Part shown: positions 25,270 through 36,372 of the stretch, one piece after another | How the letters are laid out: each line of letters begins with the position of its first letter | Position numbering within the stretch: position 1 is the first letter of the stretch | DNA from: Cytospora piceicola | Taxonomy: Eukaryota; Ascomycota; Sordariomycetes; Diaporthales; Cytosporaceae | Assembly: GCA_023375675.1 (NCBI GenBank) | Contig: JALQBC010000001.1 | Location: 1,922,001-1,986,000, forward strand | DNA length: 64,000 nt | Direction of reading: 5' to 3' | Program-made: the position numbers and the translations under genes | Notes under the pieces: generated by a model | Database searches by the model: none | Seen by the model: the letters and a program-made list of their open reading frames with translations, nothing else | What the model was told of the DNA's origin: nothing

Positions 25270-26191
25270 GGTCGCGTTTGTCAACCTTGGAAGTGAAAAT
25301 ATTGCCGTGCAATTGAGGTGAATTCGGTTCCGCTTGCCGTTCGTAACTTTCTTGTTCTAAGTACCTACTCAAGTAGGTAGGTAGGCACTTAAGTATCCAG
25401 ATCCTGTGATGTTAAAAAGTGAAAAGACTCTTACCGTGGAAGGAAGGAGTTGCCAGTGGCCCGAATGCGGCTGAAAAAAACTCGTTCTGTGTTGCGTAGT
25501 GAGACCTTGGAAGGCCCAGGGTTGGTCCAAAGTCGTTGACAAAGACAGATTCGATTCCTACTTTTTATCTTTTGAGAAGAAGGAGGTGGTTTAACTTTCT
25601 ATTTGGTAGTTCGGATGAAGGGTTATCGGGTGACCTGGCTGTAGCTTTACCAGCTGCTGCCACCTACATACCTAGGTACTTAGTACCTAGGTAGGTACTT
25701 AAGTAGGTATTTAAATACCAGGCACCTAATTATCCCTCCGAACCAAGATTGATCCAGCCATGCGAGAGACCTTTCCAAGTTGGGTGGTACCTATTGATAC
25801 CTCGTGTTCCAAAGATTACAACATTTGATTCTTCATTAATCATTGTTGCGGTCGTCGAGCTGGAGAAAAGCGTCCCAACATCCTCGACTCTTCGCATTCC
25901 AGCTCTCGACAGCCCATCGCACCTTCTTTCCTCTGGAATACGAGTCCACTTCAGGCCATACCATTTAGGCATCTTCCTATGAGGGAACGCAAGACGGTAC
26001 ACAATCTCTGGTAAGCAATATGTCTCCACTTGAACGAGCCTAGGGGCGGTAAGGCATCTCGGTGCATGAGGTGTTGATGCCACAACCCATATGTTCATGA
26101 GAATTGACGAATCTAGACATTGTCACCCCATTTACCCTCCTTACACGATACGTACCTGACTGCTCGATATGTCGAGTTTCTTTTCAACTCA
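25270..26191. other. Intergenic with clustered TACCTAGGTA-type motifs
   Basis: Divergent promoter region between the BTB-like gene and the 2EXR-like gene. Two dense clusters of TAGGTA/TACCTA/CTTAAG palindromes lie at about 25358-25396 and 25664-25726. No gene is seen; a minus frame at 25730-26098 has no support. Confidence 0.6.
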
Positions 26192-27376
26192 ATGACATCG
26201 TTCAATTCTCATCACGACACAGCGAGTCAACCCTCTTGTTCTTCCACTCTTCACAATATGCGCACACCAGTGAGACAGATGGAGGCCTCGAGTGGCAAAG
26301 ACTGTGATGCCTCGTTAGAGATCTGCCCCGACCTCTACACCGAAGACCCCTGTGCATCCAGTCAGATACTTGCAACCAGCTATGTGGAGGACTCCCTATT
26401 CTCGTTCCGACAACCCCAAATGGCCGTCATCACACGCTCGCAGGCCCGCGAGGAGGCCAATGCTCGCCGTCGCAACATATTTCGACTTCCCCGCGAGATC
26501 CGGAGAGTGATCTACCAATACGTTTTGGCTCCCCGAGGCGCTGTGATGTGGGACCCGCGAGGCAACACCTTCCCAGGCGACGCGTTCCCCCTCAATGCCA
26601 ACGATGTGGTGACACTTATGGGCACGATACCAGCTTACATGGGTCTTCTGAAGACCTGCAAACAGATACATTATGAGGTGGCGAGTCTTCTGTACAACAC
26701 GGTTGAGATGGACCTTCGCGACGACCGCGAACCGGAGAAGGCGGCTCTAACGCTTGGCCTTCGACATCTGAGGCACATCAAGCACATCACCATCGAGTTT
26801 CGACACTACGCTCGGAGCATGAGAACATGGCAAGAAACCAATATAGGAACCCTGGGCTCATGGAGAACGGCCGCAATTCTGCGGTTGCTTCAACGAGCGG
26901 GCGCGACACTACACACCGTTACCTTGAAGGCGCCGTGGCATCACACAAACTGCCCAGGGCGCGGGAGGCCTGTTCACATGGGCTGTATAAGCTTACAGCC
27001 TCTGTTACGCGATGCGTCGATTTTCTCCAACGTCCAGACTGTTATCTTCCCGGAATATGTCTCACTCTGCCCGTCCAGAAACACCTTCCACGGCACACCG
27101 CAGCGCAATCGACCTCTGAACGAGGCTCAGAAAGAGGAGATAACCAAGCGCCTGTGTTTCCAGGCCGAGGGTGCTACTGACTATGTGGCTTTCCAGCGCT
27201 CAGCCGCTTTCCTACCGAAAGGATTCTTCGTCGTTAAGAATCCTGGGGTATCGTTCGGCTCGGAGAACATACTACTACCGCCATGTGAGGGGGAATGGAA
27301 AGAACTGGTCCAAGAACACCTGGCACAGCTGAAGAGCTATGGGCTTTCTGATTACCGGATCAATCGTTCCCATTGA
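26192..27376 (+). CDS. F-box/2EXR-like protein of unknown function
   Basis: A single open frame. The first ATG in frame is at 26192 (394 residues); a later ATG at 26420 (MAVITRSQAREEANARRRNIFRLP) would still include the whole recognisable domain and is a real alternative. FRLPREIRRVIYQYVL followed about 55 residues later by LLKTCKQIHYEVASLLYNTVEMDL is the pattern of fungal F-box/2EXR-type proteins, which begin with a short F-box-like helix and a conserved LxxCrqIyxEa motif. The rest (HIKHITIEFRHYAR, TLHTVTLKAPW) looks like a short degenerate leucine-rich stretch. Function is unknown. The frame open upstream of 26192 has no ATG. Confidence 0.65.
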   Translation: MTSFNSHHDTASQPSCSSTLHNMRTPVRQMEASSGKDCDASLEICPDLYTEDPCASSQILATSYVEDSLFSFRQPQMAVITRSQAREEANARRRNIFRLPREIRRVIYQYVLAPRGAVMWDPRGNTFPGDAFPLNANDVVTLMGTIPAYMGLLKTCKQIHYEVASLLYNTVEMDLRDDREPEKAALTLGLRHLRHIKHITIEFRHYARSMRTWQETNIGTLGSWRTAAILRLLQRAGATLHTVTLKAPWHHTNCPGRGRPVHMGCISLQPLLRDASIFSNVQTVIFPEYVSLCPSRNTFHGTPQRNRPLNEAQKEEITKRLCFQAEGATDYVAFQRSAAFLPKGFFVVKNPGVSFGSENILLPPCEGEWKELVQEHLAQLKSYGLSDYRINRSH

Positions 27377-29094
27377 CTTTGCGCGGGGTCTAAGATGCGC
27401 TTGTGTTGTTCGAAGGCTGCAAGCTACATAGACCCGGAACCTCTCGACTACGCGGATAGCTTGATGGGAAGATGGGTATCGTACTCAGGGCACTCTCTGA
27501 TTAGGGGAGGACACCTGGAAGTTGACATGGTCTTTTCCATGATAGATCAGTCGTCATCCCCCCCGAATGCCCTATAACGGTACTGGGCCTAGGGAGTCGT
27601 CAATACTAGGGTCGCTGGTAGCGCTGGGAGAAGGAAGAGCACACCTGGGTAGCTGTAGTAATGTAACTTGATTGCAATTCAAATACTGATCTTTTGCTAT
27701 AATTTGCAATCTTTGGAACCTGTCCTATCCATGGATACTGCATGTACAACCATGCAGGTTCTATACAAATTTCATGCATTTCCAGATGTATGCAAAACAG
27801 ACATCTGGAGATACATCCTCTTCAGATCTTAGCTGGCCTAATCTCCACAATTCTCACCAGGTTATAGCTTCCAATAAGTATCATCTACAATGATATATAA
27901 CAGAGCTCTAAGATGCTCTGTATTCTTCTAAATGAAGGCTCCAACCTGTGTACCACCTTCCTGGAGCCCACCACTGGTGGGAGGCGAAGGCAATATTGGA
28001 CCTGCTGGAGAGGCCACCGATGCGCCGTCTTCGCGATGGCTCTGGAGGACTATGTCTCGAGGGCGCATCTTGTGAAGGGCGGAGAAGTTGTCTTGAAATC
28101 TGGCCCGAATCATTGTCAGAAGGCTTGGGTCTGTGGCAAGCTGGGATACACGGAGGACGCGATCGAGGAGAAGCATGGTGACCTCACTACCTAGGTATCA
28201 GGAATCCAAATACCTCGAATGACAATTACGACGACACTAACGGCGATGAGCAGCCATGCAGCCTATTTGCGTCTCAACCTGATTGGGGTGGAAGTATCAT
28301 CATGTGTGACGCCTACAAGCCCTGGGGGATTACGACTCGCAAAGAAAGACAACATGAGAGAGGAGGTATCTGAGGATCTAGAAGCTCGTCAAGGTGCCTT
28401 TGGAGAAAAGCGAGGCATGGTAGTTAGAGTTGTAAGGAGGCTGCTGGGCATGGTTGGGTCCCATGAGGGTGTCAAGACTGGCAAGCGTGACCTCGAGGGC
28501 ATATAAAGCTAAACTTGGGAACAGATTCCTTGTCCGGGGGGGGGGGGGAGATAGCACATGAGATCATCGCTCTCACTACTTAAGTATTGATTGTTTTCAG
28601 GAGAACGCCAGGGTAATATCATCTTTCTTTCCCACAATAACTAGTCAGATCGAACAAATCCCTTCCCTGACGATATGTGATCAATCCGTCACATGATGAA
28701 AGCTTTTGTAGGACAGGAACATACAACACTTTCGATCTGGTCGAAGTGGTGTTTATTCTGTGGCTGTACTATGATTCGTGATCTAAATACATATCTCGGA
28801 ATTAACCTCAGGGGCACCTGCTTCAACCAGAAGTTGCCACTTCTGAGTCCTTCTCTCGAACAGCTTTCCAAAACTAAAACTGCGTTGATTACTTAGCTGC
28901 TCTGTCGCAGTGACGTCACCAAGAAAGGTGTGACGACCACACACGATATGACAGATGCACATACAACTCTTTCACACCTATCACACTCATCTCTAACTTG
29001 AACTTCTTACCAAACCGCGCCTACGACACAAACTACCTAGGTACTCGAACAGCCTATTACGAAAGTACCAATAATTGCAACCTCATCAGCCAAA
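27377..29094. other. 1.7-kb intergenic region with short inverted repeats and a poly-G run
   Basis: No confident gene. Two adjacent small inverted repeats occur: CTGCATG/CATGCAG (27738-27757) and CCAGATGT/ACATCTGG (27782-27808). A run of about 12 G lies near 28538. Overlapping small frames on both strands at 27913-28194 have amino-acid composition that could be an exon relic, but I recognise no family and no splice structure. A TACCTAGGTA motif occurs at about 28188 and again at about 29033, just upstream of the next gene. Confidence 0.5.
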
Positions 29095-29649
29095 ATGTCC
29101 CCTCTAACCAATTTAGTCGCCATCGTCCTTACCCTCATCAGCGGCTATGCCACATACCAATCCGCAACCTCCATTCTGAATATCAGGAAGTACGAGGAGA
29201 AGGCAGAGAAGGCAGCCGAATGGAGCAACACAGCCAAGCAACGTCTCTGGGACACACGGTACACCATTGGAACGGGTTTCGTCTCCGTATGTCACCTGCA
29301 CTTGCCACTCACAGTCAAAGAATAGCGTACATCTACTTGAATTGAGACATAACTGACGAGACTCCAGTGTCTTCTCTCCCTCTTCACCGCCTTGGCGTAC
29401 ATTTTTGTCTCCTCCGGACCCAGCATCTCCAAAGCACCTTTCCGCAACATCTGGCCCGCTCTTCTCGCAGTTGCGCTTCGCTTCGGTGCGAGTCCTTACA
29501 TGTACAGATTCTGGGGCAACAAGGCTAAGATCCCGCGCGTGGACCATTACAACGCGGCTATCTCTCAGACTATGGACGTCATTAACGTTTTGAATGCGCT
29601 CTCGATCGGATGGGGCATATTGGCCGTATTGGAGGTTCTTCCGCTATGA
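29095..29649 (+). CDS. Small multi-pass membrane protein of unknown function
   Basis: Two exons, 29095-29286 and 29368-29649, around an 81-nt intron (GTATGT...CCAG, branch AACTGAC) give 157 residues. The first exon encodes a hydrophobic N-terminal helix (LTNLVAIVLTLISGYATY), a charged stretch (IRKYEEKAEKAAEW), and the start of a second helix completed after the splice (TGFVSCLLSLFTALAYIFVSS). Two more hydrophobic segments follow (NIWPALLAVALRFG and VLNALSIGWGILAVLEVLPL), for about four membrane passes. I recognise no named family. Its stop codon is only 40 bp from that of the convergent M24 peptidase gene, so the two 3' UTRs probably overlap. Confidence 0.7.
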
Positions 29650-29689
29650 TTCAAGAAATATGGGAGGGGTCATGGCTCGATGGATTCGA

Positions 29690-31322
29690 TTAGGGCTCAT
29701 ATGGACCTCTTGCCCTTGGTCCGGATAGGAGCTCGGCCGTGTCGGTGTCAGTAATGAGGTAGATGTCCTCGTGGCGGACACCGAAGCGGTTCTTCAGGTA
29801 GATGCCGGGCTCATTGGTGAAAGTCATACCGGGCTGGAGCAACACTTCGGTATTGAACTTGTTGAGGTAGGGCGACTCGTGTGCTGCGTTTCCCGTTAGT
29901 ACTAGCTTTCAGATTGTATAAAAGCTGCGCATGGTTGCTGACCTTTGATCCCGATACCATGACCCAGGCGGTGTGTGAAGGCGTAGCCATATCCAGCAGC
30001 CTCAATGACGCCTCGGGCTGCGATATCGATGCTGGCAGCTGTGGCATTGGGCTTGAACCCCTCAGCGGCGGCAGTCTGAGCATCGAGGACGATGTCCCAG
30101 ATTTGCAGCTTCTCCGCGTGGAGTGTGGCATTTGAGGGTTTCCACTCCGATTCTTGCGCTGGGGTCTCCATTCCAAATATCTTCTTGAAAGCTGCCAGGA
30201 TACCGTGGCCGTGGCAGGAACGAGTCTTCGGCGGGTCTATGAAGAAGCTCCTGCAGATATCGGACGAATAGCCGAGGTAATGCGCCCCAACGTCGATAAG
30301 AATCATGCTCTCCTGTGTGAGCTTCTTCCCGCCCGTCACGAAGCCGCCGTGTTCAAGCGCGCTATGCTCCTCGAAGAGCACGATATTGAAGAACAAGCTG
30401 AAACCGATCGACAGCATCGCGTTGTTCAGGATATCCGTGACTTCGTTCTCCGTTAGGCCCGGAACCAAGCAAGGACGCATGGTTCGAACGGCCTCCACCG
30501 TTCCAACGTTCACGGCCCGTATCAGTTCGACCTCGGCCGGGCTCTTGATCTGGCGGACAAGCTCTACGGCAGGATTGAGCCCCACGGTGTCAAAGCCAAC
30601 TGAGTCGAGCCCGCGCACAATGTAATCACGCATCTCCTCGTCCACCATGATTTTTGGCTTCCGGTCAGAGTCCTTGAAGAGATGAGACTCCATGAGTGTC
30701 GTGTAAGGGTTCCAATGCTCCTCCCAGATGACGATGTCCAGCTCCGCATCATGGCTGGGAATGCCGAGCATGCGGACACGTCCTTCCTCGAAATGAGGGG
30801 ACAAGAAGGCCGTCTTGGCCTTTACAACACCTGTGGACGATACCTCGGGCAGGACGAGCATCAAGAAAGGGCGCTCTTCGGGCTCCCATGGCTCCCAGTC
30901 AACCTGGGAGATGTTTCCGTAATACCTTGTGCCCAGTATCAGCAAGTGTACGAAGAAGCTGGAATTTGTGGAGGCTCAACTTACTGGAATGTGTAGCCTG
31001 GCTCGAGTACGAATGCATCCATACCAGAAGCTGCTAGAGCCTGTGCTAAGCGGTCACGCCTGGAGACGAACTCGTCGGCGGTGATTGGCTTGGCTGGTTC
31101 CAGGAAGTACAGGTCCTTCTGGAGGTTGTCGATGGCGCATTGCTGGACTCTATCGACAATTGAGGTCTCAGTCCTTTGCAATGAGACATCAAAAACATGT
31201 GGCCAGACCATCCAAAGGGCCGCAAGAAGGGTGCCGACCACTATGCCAGTACGACTCCGGGACGAAACCCGGGGTCGACTTCGTAGAGGAGTACTTTCAT
31301 GAACTCCCGATCGCTTCTCCAT
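29690..31322 (-). CDS. Membrane-anchored M24 family metallopeptidase (Xaa-Pro aminopeptidase/prolidase-like)
   Basis: Three exons, 31322-30985, 30925-29943 and 29883-29690, with two 59-nt introns (branches GCTGAT and ACTAAC), give 504 residues. A basic N-terminus followed by a hydrophobic segment (TGIVVGTLLAALWMVW, about 26-41) suggests a type II membrane anchor or uncleaved signal. The catalytic pita-bread fold is complete: metal ligands are Asp 324 and Asp 335 in LIDVGAHYLGYSSDICRSF, His 435 in GHGIG, Glu 465 in TNEPGIY and Glu 479 in RHEDIYLIT. The first splice rebuilds GYTFQYYGN and the second GHGIGIKAHESPYLNKF, both typical of the family. It would release N-terminal residues ahead of proline or split Xaa-Pro dipeptides using two metal ions. 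It is divergent from a Git1-like transporter gene across 522 bp. Confidence 0.88.
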
Positions 31323-31844
31323 GGTGTTATGATGGTTTCAAATGAGAATCTCTCAGCTTTTGTTCTTGAAGTTGACCGAATTTATACAAGCAGAGTTAAG
31401 GTTTGAAAGGCCAAAAGAAGAAGAGGAAGGTTCCGAATCCTGATACCGGCACACTGGTTCGCCGTTGCGCAACCCCCCGGCTTTCGTGCCGGTTGGGGGG
31501 AGGAATTCTCCACACACACACACCACCGGATCTCGCGCCTCTGAGACACCGGCAGATAAGAACAATTGCCGGTCACCCCGAGCCGAGTCAGTTTCGAGAG
31601 ACGTGTGTGCTATATGGGTGTATCACTGGTATCTATACGTTATCTACACCATGATAAGGCTACGTTCTAGCTGCTCGGCGGTCTCAGCCAGGTGAGAAAC
31701 CAGGGTCACTTTGGACTGAATATATGAACAGGGTCCTACTCTGGGTTTCCTGATGTAGGATGATCCTCAGTCTGTCTTGTCCTCGAGAACTCGCTTCGGT
31801 TTTGTTGTCCTACAGTTACTGCCTATAGCAATTCGACGAGCAAC
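31323..31844. promoter_or_regulatory. Divergent promoter between M24 peptidase and MFS transporter
   Basis: 522 bp between two start codons on opposite strands. It includes a C-rich/CA-rich patch (31480-31530). No open frame with coding features was found. Both genes must be driven from here; specific sites cannot be assigned by eye. Confidence 0.5.
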
Positions 31845-33575
31845 ATGGAGGTTTCTGTAAACAATGGCATAGAGCAGACGGCTCCGAACATGGACGACAA
31901 GCTGGAGATCCAAGAGAAGAAGGCGATCCCTCCTTCAAGCGTCACTGATGGTGATGTTGAAATTGGGACTTCTGAGGAGCCAGAGAAAACTTACTACAGC
32001 AAACTATCTGTCTGGCTGATGGTCTTGTTCTCTGGTCTGGCCATTGGCTCTGATGGATAGTAAGTCACCTGCCCCTGATAACATCCATCACTCTGATGGC
32101 TCCACGGGGGTTCCTCTTGTAGACTACAGAAGCTGACGCAATCTTTCATCCAGCAATGCCGCAGTCATCGGCAATGTCGAACTCCTCCTTGCTGTCCTCT
32201 ACCCGGAAGCCCTGACAACCTCCATCTACTCCCGTCTCAGCAATGCCTTTCTCATTGGCATGATTCTTGGAATGCTCGGCTTCGGAGTTGTCGTTGATCA
32301 GCTCGGCCGCAAGACGGGTGCTGTTGCGACCACGATGCTCCTGGTCCTCGGTATCGTTCTCTCTGCCGCTGCCAGTGGAACATCGCCGACAGGGATGTTT
32401 TGGATGCTCATTATTGCCCGTGGTATCGCTGGTGTGGGGGCTGGTGGCGAGTGTGAGTCCATACTGTTTTCTTCCTTATCGCAACATCATTATTATTCCC
32501 AAACTGTTCGGACTGACATGTGCCTCCCAACGAAACAGATCCAGTCTCGGGCGCTGGTGCTGCTGAAGCCACAGATGAAAATGCGTCATACCGAAAGCAC
32601 AGGGGATTTATGTTCGCCATGCTGGCTGATCTATCCGCATCGCTTGGCTACGTATGGGGCGGGCTCGTTCCCCTCCTCATGCTTCTCTGTGTTGGGCAGC
32701 GGGAAGACAAGTACAATATTGTCTGGCGGACTTCGTTCGCGCTGGGGCTCATCCCGCCCCTGGTCATATTCTGGTTCCGTCTTCGCATGGCTGTATCCAC
32801 GGCCTACCGCAAATCTGCTCTGCGGAAGCAGCGCACCCCTTACCTTCTCGCGCTGAAGAGATACTACCGCCCCCTTATCGGCTGTGCCACGACATGGTTC
32901 CTGTACAACTGGATCTCAATTCCCTTTGGCATCTTTAGCTCGACCATCATATCACGAGTCAACGCAGGGGACAGTTTAGTCAAGAATTTCGGTTGGGGCA
33001 CAGTCATCAACTGCTTCTACATCCCCGGCCCCTTCATCGGTGGTTACCTCTCCGACAAAATCGGCCGTAGGAAGACCATGGCCTTGGGCTTTGGCCTGCA
33101 GGCAGCCCTGGGCTTCATCCTTGGTGGCGCCATGTTCCCCATCCAAGAGATCTTCCCTCTCTTCGTCGTCCTATACGGTATCTTCCTCACCCTCGGGGAA
33201 GTCGGACCGGGAAGCACTGTCTTACTCACCGCGTCCGAGTGCTTCCCGACCTCGATACGGGGGCAGATGATGGGCTTCATCTCCGCCTGTTCCAAGGCCG
33301 GCGCCGCCATCGGGACCCAGGTATTCACTGCCATCCTCGCCTCGTACGTGAACGACTCGGGCAAGGGCGACCAGGTCGTGTTCCTGATCGGGTCTGCGTT
33401 TGCGGTCGTCGGCGCGCTGGTGGCGCTGTTTGTCATCCCGGATGTGTCGAGGAACCTGGGGGACGACGACGATGCTTGGAAGAAGTACCTCGCGGAGAAC
33501 GGGTGGGAGGCGAGCTGGGGTGACGAGGAAACCAAGGATCCTACTGGTGTGGTGCTCAACCAAAGGGCGTCCTAG
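31845..33575 (+). CDS. MFS transporter, Git1-like (glycerophosphodiester/phosphate permease type)
   Basis: Three exons, 31845-32059, 32154-32452 and 32539-33575, give 516 residues. Intron 1 rebuilds GLAIGSDGYNAAVIGNVELLL; intron 2 (donor GTGAGT) rebuilds GVGAGGEYPVSGAGAAEATDE, a hallmark of the Git1/phospholipid-transporter branch of the major facilitator superfamily. About twelve membrane helices follow, with the MFS loop signatures DQLGRKTG after helix 2 and DKIGRRKTM in the second half. The N-terminal 50 residues are cytosolic and polar. The likely substrate is a glycerophospho-diester such as glycerophosphoinositol, or phosphate, at the plasma membrane, but specificity is inference. Complete, with no missing motif. 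Confidence 0.85.
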
Positions 33576-33836
33576 ATTTGGTTGGCAGGGAGATCGCGAT
33601 GTAGTTGAAAAGATTCTGGAGACTGGTATTTCGCGTCGACTGTTTGAGACCTCATCATGACTTATATAGCACTTGATTAATGGAATGTTAGTCCTACATA
33701 TACGAGACTCACATGTGACATCTCTATAATAATTCATCTTAGATTGTGCTACTTCATGGGAGCCCACTGCCAGACTAATCAACTAGTATTTTGTGCTCTT
33801 GACATATCATAAGTTATTATATTATCATGTGGTTTG

Positions 33837-35702
33837 CTAAACAATCTGGGATGCAACCTGCGATACCACATCTGGCACACCATATTCGAGCTCTTCCGGC
33901 AGGTCCTCGGACTGATCACCGACCGTGACTCCAACAAGTACTTGCTCTCCATCCACCGAGTACTCCATCTCCATGGTATAATCATCTTTCAACGGATTTT
34001 GCTTCATCTCACCATTGATGAAATCCTCCGCCAGACTGCTTATCCCATCCAACCTTCCAAAAACCACATCATACCGCCCGCCCAGCATCATCATTGCATC
34101 CTCACACTCAGCTCCTGTGGGTTCTATGAGCTCCTTTCCCCACTCGACATCGACCGCCCGCAGAAGCTCGAGCGCCTCTGACCAGGTCCCACTGAGGAGA
34201 TGGACATTCTGCAGGGTCAGAACATCGAGCTTGGTGTTCGACTCCCTCAGCTGAGCGGCGAGTCGCCCCAAATCCGACAAGTGAAGGGAAAAGTCAGACA
34301 GATGGACATCCCGCAGGCTCTTCCATGCCGGCTGGCCCCAGCGGGCCAGAGAGTCGTGGTCGGCGAGCAGCAGGGACCCGAGGCTCATCCCGCGATCCGG
34401 GTCCAGCCCGCCGTCCGACCAGCCGCTGTCGAGGCGCACCCAGAGCCGCTCGAGGGCATCGCTGTTCGTCATGGCCGTGATCAGGCTGTCGAACGCGTCT
34501 ATGTCCTCTCGCGCCGGGGTGCGTCTCACCCGCGGCTTCATTTCCACCTGGTGACGGAAGATGAAAGTCTTCAGCTTCATGCTGCTGATAGCCATGCCGA
34601 GGTCGAGGATGTCTCGAACACCGGCCTTTCTGAACAGGGGGTAATAATGCTCTGTGCAGGTCGTGGTGAGCATCGCGATCCTGTCTAGCCGGGCGCCGAC
34701 CTTCTGGATGGCCACGGGGAGCCTGAAAAGCAGCTCCACGGGCGGCTCGCCCAGGTCACGGTCGGTGGCGTCGGCCCATGACATGGGCTGTATGATGGAG
34801 TCGATGTCAAGGAGGCCGGCGTAGGGGTCACCTGGTATAACCTCACGTCCGTATCCATCTTGCTCTTCATCTTCTTTGTGCTCGAAGTCGTGTATCTCGA
34901 GGCCCTTTGCCCTCGGCATCCTCGCCATGGCCGCTGCGAACCGGTGGATAAAGGCGCCATCTTGACGAAGCTTCTCTTGCTTGTGATAGCGCAGCCGGTA
35001 GAGCCCGTGAGCGAGGTGAAGCAGCTGCATATTTCTTGCCTCCTCGACTTCATCATTCTCGCCTGAGTTCCTTCGCTGCAGTTTCATATACTCCTGGTCA
35101 GGCTTGTCGGAGTCGAGGTAAGTCGACGAGATGGCATTCTCGGTCCGATCGACGGTCGCCCAGCTCCAAGTCTTCAAAACGGCTTTGACATTCTCCATCA
35201 CTGCTGCGCACTCTTGCCTTCTTATGCTGAGGCGCGCTACTTCATCCGGGTCATCCATATTAGTGGCCTTCTCCTCCTTGTCGAACGCCACTTTGTACTG
35301 AAGCGCTGGACCGAATACCGTGTTCACGGCATAACCCGCAAACTGTCGTAGGTCGTTGGCATACCTGGGCGTGTAAAACTTGGTAACGAGCCTTACAATT
35401 TGTACGCCCTTTCCGATGAGTGGATGCCGAGAGATTTCCTCGAGCTTCTCCAGTGACTCAGGGTTTATCCCATCGACGCGGACATAAGGCACCAGCAAGT
35501 GAGAACTGCAAGCTGCGAACCGCCGGCAGACCAGCCGGGTATTGGCGATGTGTTCGGAGGAGCTAGCGAAGGAGAAATGCTTTGCACCGTTGGCCGGTCT
35601 GTAATTCTTGACGGCCTCAAAGATTTCAACTAGCAGTTCGTCTGGGAGGGAGAGGATGTTGAGGGGTGACTGGCGTGCCTGCAGCCATTGTGGGGCTTCC
35701 AT
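33837..35702 (-). CDS. Large F-box protein
   Basis: A single-exon gene of 621 residues. ILSLPDELLVEIFEAVKNYRPANG (about 16-39) followed by NTRLVCRRFAACSSHLLVPYVRV (about 53-75) is a clear F-box. The remaining 540 residues are typical of long ascomycete F-box proteins: an extended helical linker with a 'TKFYTPRYANDLRQFA' segment and a leucine-rich-like tail (LSDFSLHLSDLGRLAAQLRE, LDVLTLQNVHLLSGTW). It presumably recruits unknown substrates to an SCF ubiquitin ligase. No introns are needed and the frame is intact. It ends 261 bp from the convergent MFS gene, and starts opposite a 670-bp gap. Confidence 0.82.
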   Translation of the reverse strand: MEAPQWLQARQSPLNILSLPDELLVEIFEAVKNYRPANGAKHFSFASSSEHIANTRLVCRRFAACSSHLLVPYVRVDGINPESLEKLEEISRHPLIGKGVQIVRLVTKFYTPRYANDLRQFAGYAVNTVFGPALQYKVAFDKEEKATNMDDPDEVARLSIRRQECAAVMENVKAVLKTWSWATVDRTENAISSTYLDSDKPDQEYMKLQRRNSGENDEVEEARNMQLLHLAHGLYRLRYHKQEKLRQDGAFIHRFAAAMARMPRAKGLEIHDFEHKEDEEQDGYGREVIPGDPYAGLLDIDSIIQPMSWADATDRDLGEPPVELLFRLPVAIQKVGARLDRIAMLTTTCTEHYYPLFRKAGVRDILDLGMAISSMKLKTFIFRHQVEMKPRVRRTPAREDIDAFDSLITAMTNSDALERLWVRLDSGWSDGGLDPDRGMSLGSLLLADHDSLARWGQPAWKSLRDVHLSDFSLHLSDLGRLAAQLRESNTKLDVLTLQNVHLLSGTWSEALELLRAVDVEWGKELIEPTGAECEDAMMMLGGRYDVVFGRLDGISSLAEDFINGEMKQNPLKDDYTMEMEYSVDGEQVLVGVTVGDQSEDLPEELEYGVPDVVSQVASQIV

Positions 35703-36372
35703 ATTGTGAGATGGTCAGGAATTATAACTATACAGAACTTGAACTTTGAATCAAATTTTTTTGAACTTCCTGATGTCTTTAACACGGTATCGAGCATTAT
35801 TATGTATCTCGTCGCCCAGTCGTGGTGGTCAAGTGACAGGTCAGGCCGTTTGAATACGCGCCCTCTATTTTTAGGAGCCGACTGGCCATTGACCTCTTTG
35901 TTGGGCCGGAGGACCAACCGCAGACACCGGTTCGGGTCTGATCTTTGTCCTAGATTGGCGAGGATTAAATTGAACCAAGACCATGGATCAGTTTTACTCG
36001 GTTGTTTTGACCTTGGCCCTCGTGGGACGAGTAATCGACTGGTTCTGCATGACAGACACCAATGGGGTATCCACCAGTATTCCTTTAGAAGAGGTGGGCT
36101 CAAGTCAGACCATGGCAGACTGCACAGAATGGCATATGACAGACTGCATAGGATTTCTAAGCACTAAGCAGAAGAATATTCCTGGAACAAGGTCTTCTCA
36201 GTTTATCGCCGATGTAATCGCGGTGTGTGCCTTATTCATGACCCTGCCTACACAGCTCAAGTGCTTGCACACTTGCAAGTGGTCACTTTGCCAATTACTA
36301 CTCTCCACCACGACCCATCGTAGCAATCGGTGTTCATATCACCAATAATGAGTGACTCTCATAGGTAGCAGT
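35703..36372. other. Intergenic, no gene seen
   Basis: Upstream of the large F-box gene and downstream of the Pro-rich gene. Plus-strand frames (35688-36348) overlap one another in different frames and show no family motif. CAGACTGCA occurs twice 29 bp apart near 36117-36155. Confidence 0.45.

Noticed and set aside
27913..28194. Small frames on both strands in the 1.7-kb gap
   Set aside because: Neither strand has a family match or splice context; kept only as a possible exon relic.
29095..29649. Anthrone-oxygenase/DUF1772 assignment for the small membrane protein
   Set aside because: Size and four helices are similar, but I could not see the family's conserved polar residues.
17114..35702. 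Secondary-metabolite gene cluster (GGT, peptidase, MFS transporter close together)
   Set aside because: No backbone synthase, terpene cyclase or pathway regulator is present; the transporter is Git1-like and the peptidase is a housekeeping type.
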